From the NCBI GenBank assembly GCA_900768725.1, contig CAAGDU010000155.1, positions 1 to 5,734 on the forward strand: a stretch of 5,734 bases of DNA. The letters are read 5' to 3'. The DNA is from Bacteroidales bacterium. Lineage in GTDB: Bacteria; Bacteroidota; Bacteroidia; Bacteroidales; Paludibacteraceae. Below are positions 4,666 through 5,734 of this stretch, piece after piece. A program made the position numbers and the translations under genes. The notes beneath the pieces were generated by a model. That model did not search any database, was not told the DNA's origin, and saw nothing but the letters and a program-made list of their open reading frames with translations. Position 1 is the first letter of the stretch. Every line of letters begins with the position of its first letter.

Positions 4666-5001
4666 ATGCAAACCACTCGACAACACAAGATAGCAAGGTT
4701 GATACAGAAGGACCTTAGCGATATCTTTTTGCGTTTTGCCCGCACGCTGCCCGGGACGCTGATTTCCGTGAGTGAGGTGCGTGTGTCGCCCGACTTGGCG
4801 ATAGCGCATGTCTATCTATCTATTTTTCCGCAGAACAAGGTGGCAGATACGATGGCGGCTATCCAAGAGCACACGGGTAAGTTTCGCGGCGAACTCGGGA
4901 CGCTGGAGCGCCATCAGTTGCGTATCATCCCCGAACTGCATTTCCACCTCGATGATACCATCGACCGCATGGAGCATATTGATGAACTGCTGAAACAGTG
5001 A
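4666..5001 (+). CDS. rbfA: ribosome-binding factor A
   Basis: RbfA is a KH-like single-domain protein that binds the free 30S subunit near 16S rRNA helix 1 and assists late maturation; it matters most in the cold. The 111-residue product opens MQTTRQHKIARLIQKDLSDIF (residues 1-21, cited as MQTTRQHKIARL and IQKDLSDIF), the usual first helix. It continues with ISVSEVRVSPDLAIAHVYLSIFP (33-55; core VSEVRVSPDLAIAHVYLS) and ends with the typical LRIIPELHF and DDTIDRMEHIDELL. An in-frame ATG 33 bases upstream (4633) would add MGGFLRNTTIT, which is not family-like, so 4666 is preferred. Its stop codon TGA overlaps the GTG start of the downstream permease gene. L34 upstream gives a ribosome-related setting. 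Confidence 0.93.
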   Translation: MQTTRQHKIARLIQKDLSDIFLRFARTLPGTLISVSEVRVSPDLAIAHVYLSIFPQNKVADTMAAIQEHTGKFRGELGTLERHQLRIIPELHFHLDDTIDRMEHIDELLKQ

Positions 5002-5734
5002 GATTGGAACTGCACATCGCTTGGCGCTACCTCTTCTCAAAGAAGGGGCACAATGCCATCAATATCGTCTCGGGCGTGAGCGCGGCGGCGGTAGGGGTGG
5101 TGGCAGCCGCCATGGTGTGTGTGCTGAGCGTGATGAATGGTTTCGGGGCGCTGGTGGAGCAGATGTTCTCGGAGTTTGACCCTGAGATTCGTATCACTGC
5201 CGCCGCGGGTAAGTCGTTCCGTTTAGACACGCTCCCCGTGCAGCAGGTACTCGCGCTGCCCTTTGTGCAAGCCGCATCGGAGGTGGTGGAGGAGACGGCG
5301 CTCGTGCGCTACAAAGACCACCAGCAGCCTGCGCGCGTGATGGGCGTGGACACGGTATTTCAGCAGATTACCCATATTGATTCTATCTTCTCGGACGGTT
5401 ATTTCTCCGTCTATGACGGTGCGTTTGACCGTTGCGTGATGGGGCGCGGCTTGGCGGCGCAGATAGGGGTGAATGCTCATTTCGTGGGAGCGGTGCACCT
5501 GTATGCCCCTAAGCGCTTAGAGCGGGTGAACATGTTGCGCCCCGATGATTCTTTCCTTCACGAGACCGCCTTCATGGCAGGCACTTTTGCCGTCAATCAG
5601 ACGACCTACGACGACCAACTTCTTTTGGTTTCCTTGCCGCTCGCGCGAAGGCTTTTTCAGTATGATACACTCACGGTAACGGCACTCGAGTTGCAGTTAA
5701 AGCCCGATAGTCGCTTGTCGGACAGGCAGATGAA
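4998..5734 (+). CDS. LolC/LolE-type ABC transporter permease (3' end outside window)
   Basis: This is the N-terminal 245 residues of an FtsX/MacB-like permease, probably the lipoprotein-releasing LolC/E type acting with a LolD ATPase in the inner membrane. The best start is GTG at 4998, inside the rbfA stop (GTGA overlap). It gives MRLELHIAWRYLFSKKGHN, with the family motif AxRYLFSKKxHNAINIxS (residues 8-25). One membrane segment follows at about 21-46 (VSGVSAAAVGVVAAAMVCVL). A MacB-type periplasmic core domain begins LSVMNGFGALVEQMFSEFDPEI (43-64). It includes VMGRGLAAQIGV, a typical core-domain segment, and FMAGTFAVNQTTYDDQLLLVSL. A TTG at 5004 is an alternative start two codons in. The later membrane segments lie beyond 5734. 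The sequence includes TTA (three times) and TCA codons that glgP avoids. The overlap suggests translational coupling to rbfA. Whether this is LolC/E rather than another FtsX-family permease cannot be decided here. Confidence 0.85.
   Translation, partial: MRLELHIAWRYLFSKKGHNAINIVSGVSAAAVGVVAAAMVCVLSVMNGFGALVEQMFSEFDPEIRITAAAGKSFRLDTLPVQQVLALPFVQAASEVVEETALVRYKDHQQPARVMGVDTVFQQITHIDSIFSDGYFSVYDGAFDRCVMGRGLAAQIGVNAHFVGAVHLYAPKRLERVNMLRPDDSFLHETAFMAGTFAVNQTTYDDQLLLVSLPLARRLFQYDTLTVTALELQLKPDSRLSDRQM

Noticed and set aside
4579..5040. Minus-strand frames over rbfA and its upstream region (4579-4809, 4816-5040) and a second plus frame (4808-4993)
   Set aside because: They overlap a confident rbfA in other frames and show no recognisable protein.
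5027..5498. Minus-strand frames of 67 and 91 residues (5027-5230, 5223-5498)
   Set aside because: Both are shadows of the permease gene on the plus strand and have no family features.

Overview
The window looks like a piece of a Bacteroidota chromosome, most likely order Bacteroidales. Four promoters match the Bacteroidota consensus: a TTTG box, exactly 20 bases, then a TAnnTTTG box, here always TACCTTTG (the recO upstream box is CTTG). None of the genes has a convincing Shine-Dalgarno site. The proteins (a GlgP-type glucan phosphorylase, a short RecO, L34, RbfA and a LolC/E-type permease) all resemble Bacteroidales versions. No genus can be named from the sequence alone.

Layout. Bases 1-480 hold no confident gene. 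The region has a possible C-terminal fragment of a coding sequence (1-231) and an unusual density of repeats: an interrupted palindrome built of 9-base units (76-170), an array of CCRTTAA words at about 10-base spacing (225-323), and a 91-base element with perfect 17-base inverted ends (349-439). Next come a tRNA-Ser(UGA) gene on the minus strand (482-566) with its own terminator and promoter, and a divergent promoter driving glgP (868-3426, +) through a leader of about 185 bases. An 18-bp hairpin terminator separates glgP from the convergent recO (3527-4108, -). A second divergent promoter pair sits between recO and rpmH (4380-4538, +). rbfA (4666-5001, +) follows. A LolC/LolE/FtsX-family permease gene (from 4998, +, cut by the window end) starts at a GTG that overlaps the rbfA stop codon.

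Function. The content is housekeeping: storage-glucan breakdown (glgP), serine decoding (tRNA-Ser), ribosome structure and maturation (rpmH, rbfA), recombinational repair (recO) and an ABC permease probably acting in envelope lipoprotein export. rpmH, rbfA and the permease gene run in the same direction and may be partly co-transcribed. The rbfA-permease overlap suggests translational coupling.

I found no new enzymatic system. The most interesting signals are non-coding: 7-base-period arrays in the leaders of all three protein genes that have a TACCTTTG promoter, a 19-base promoter/start-site block shared by tRNA-Ser and rpmH, and the layered palindromes in bases 1-480 next to the tRNA 3' end.
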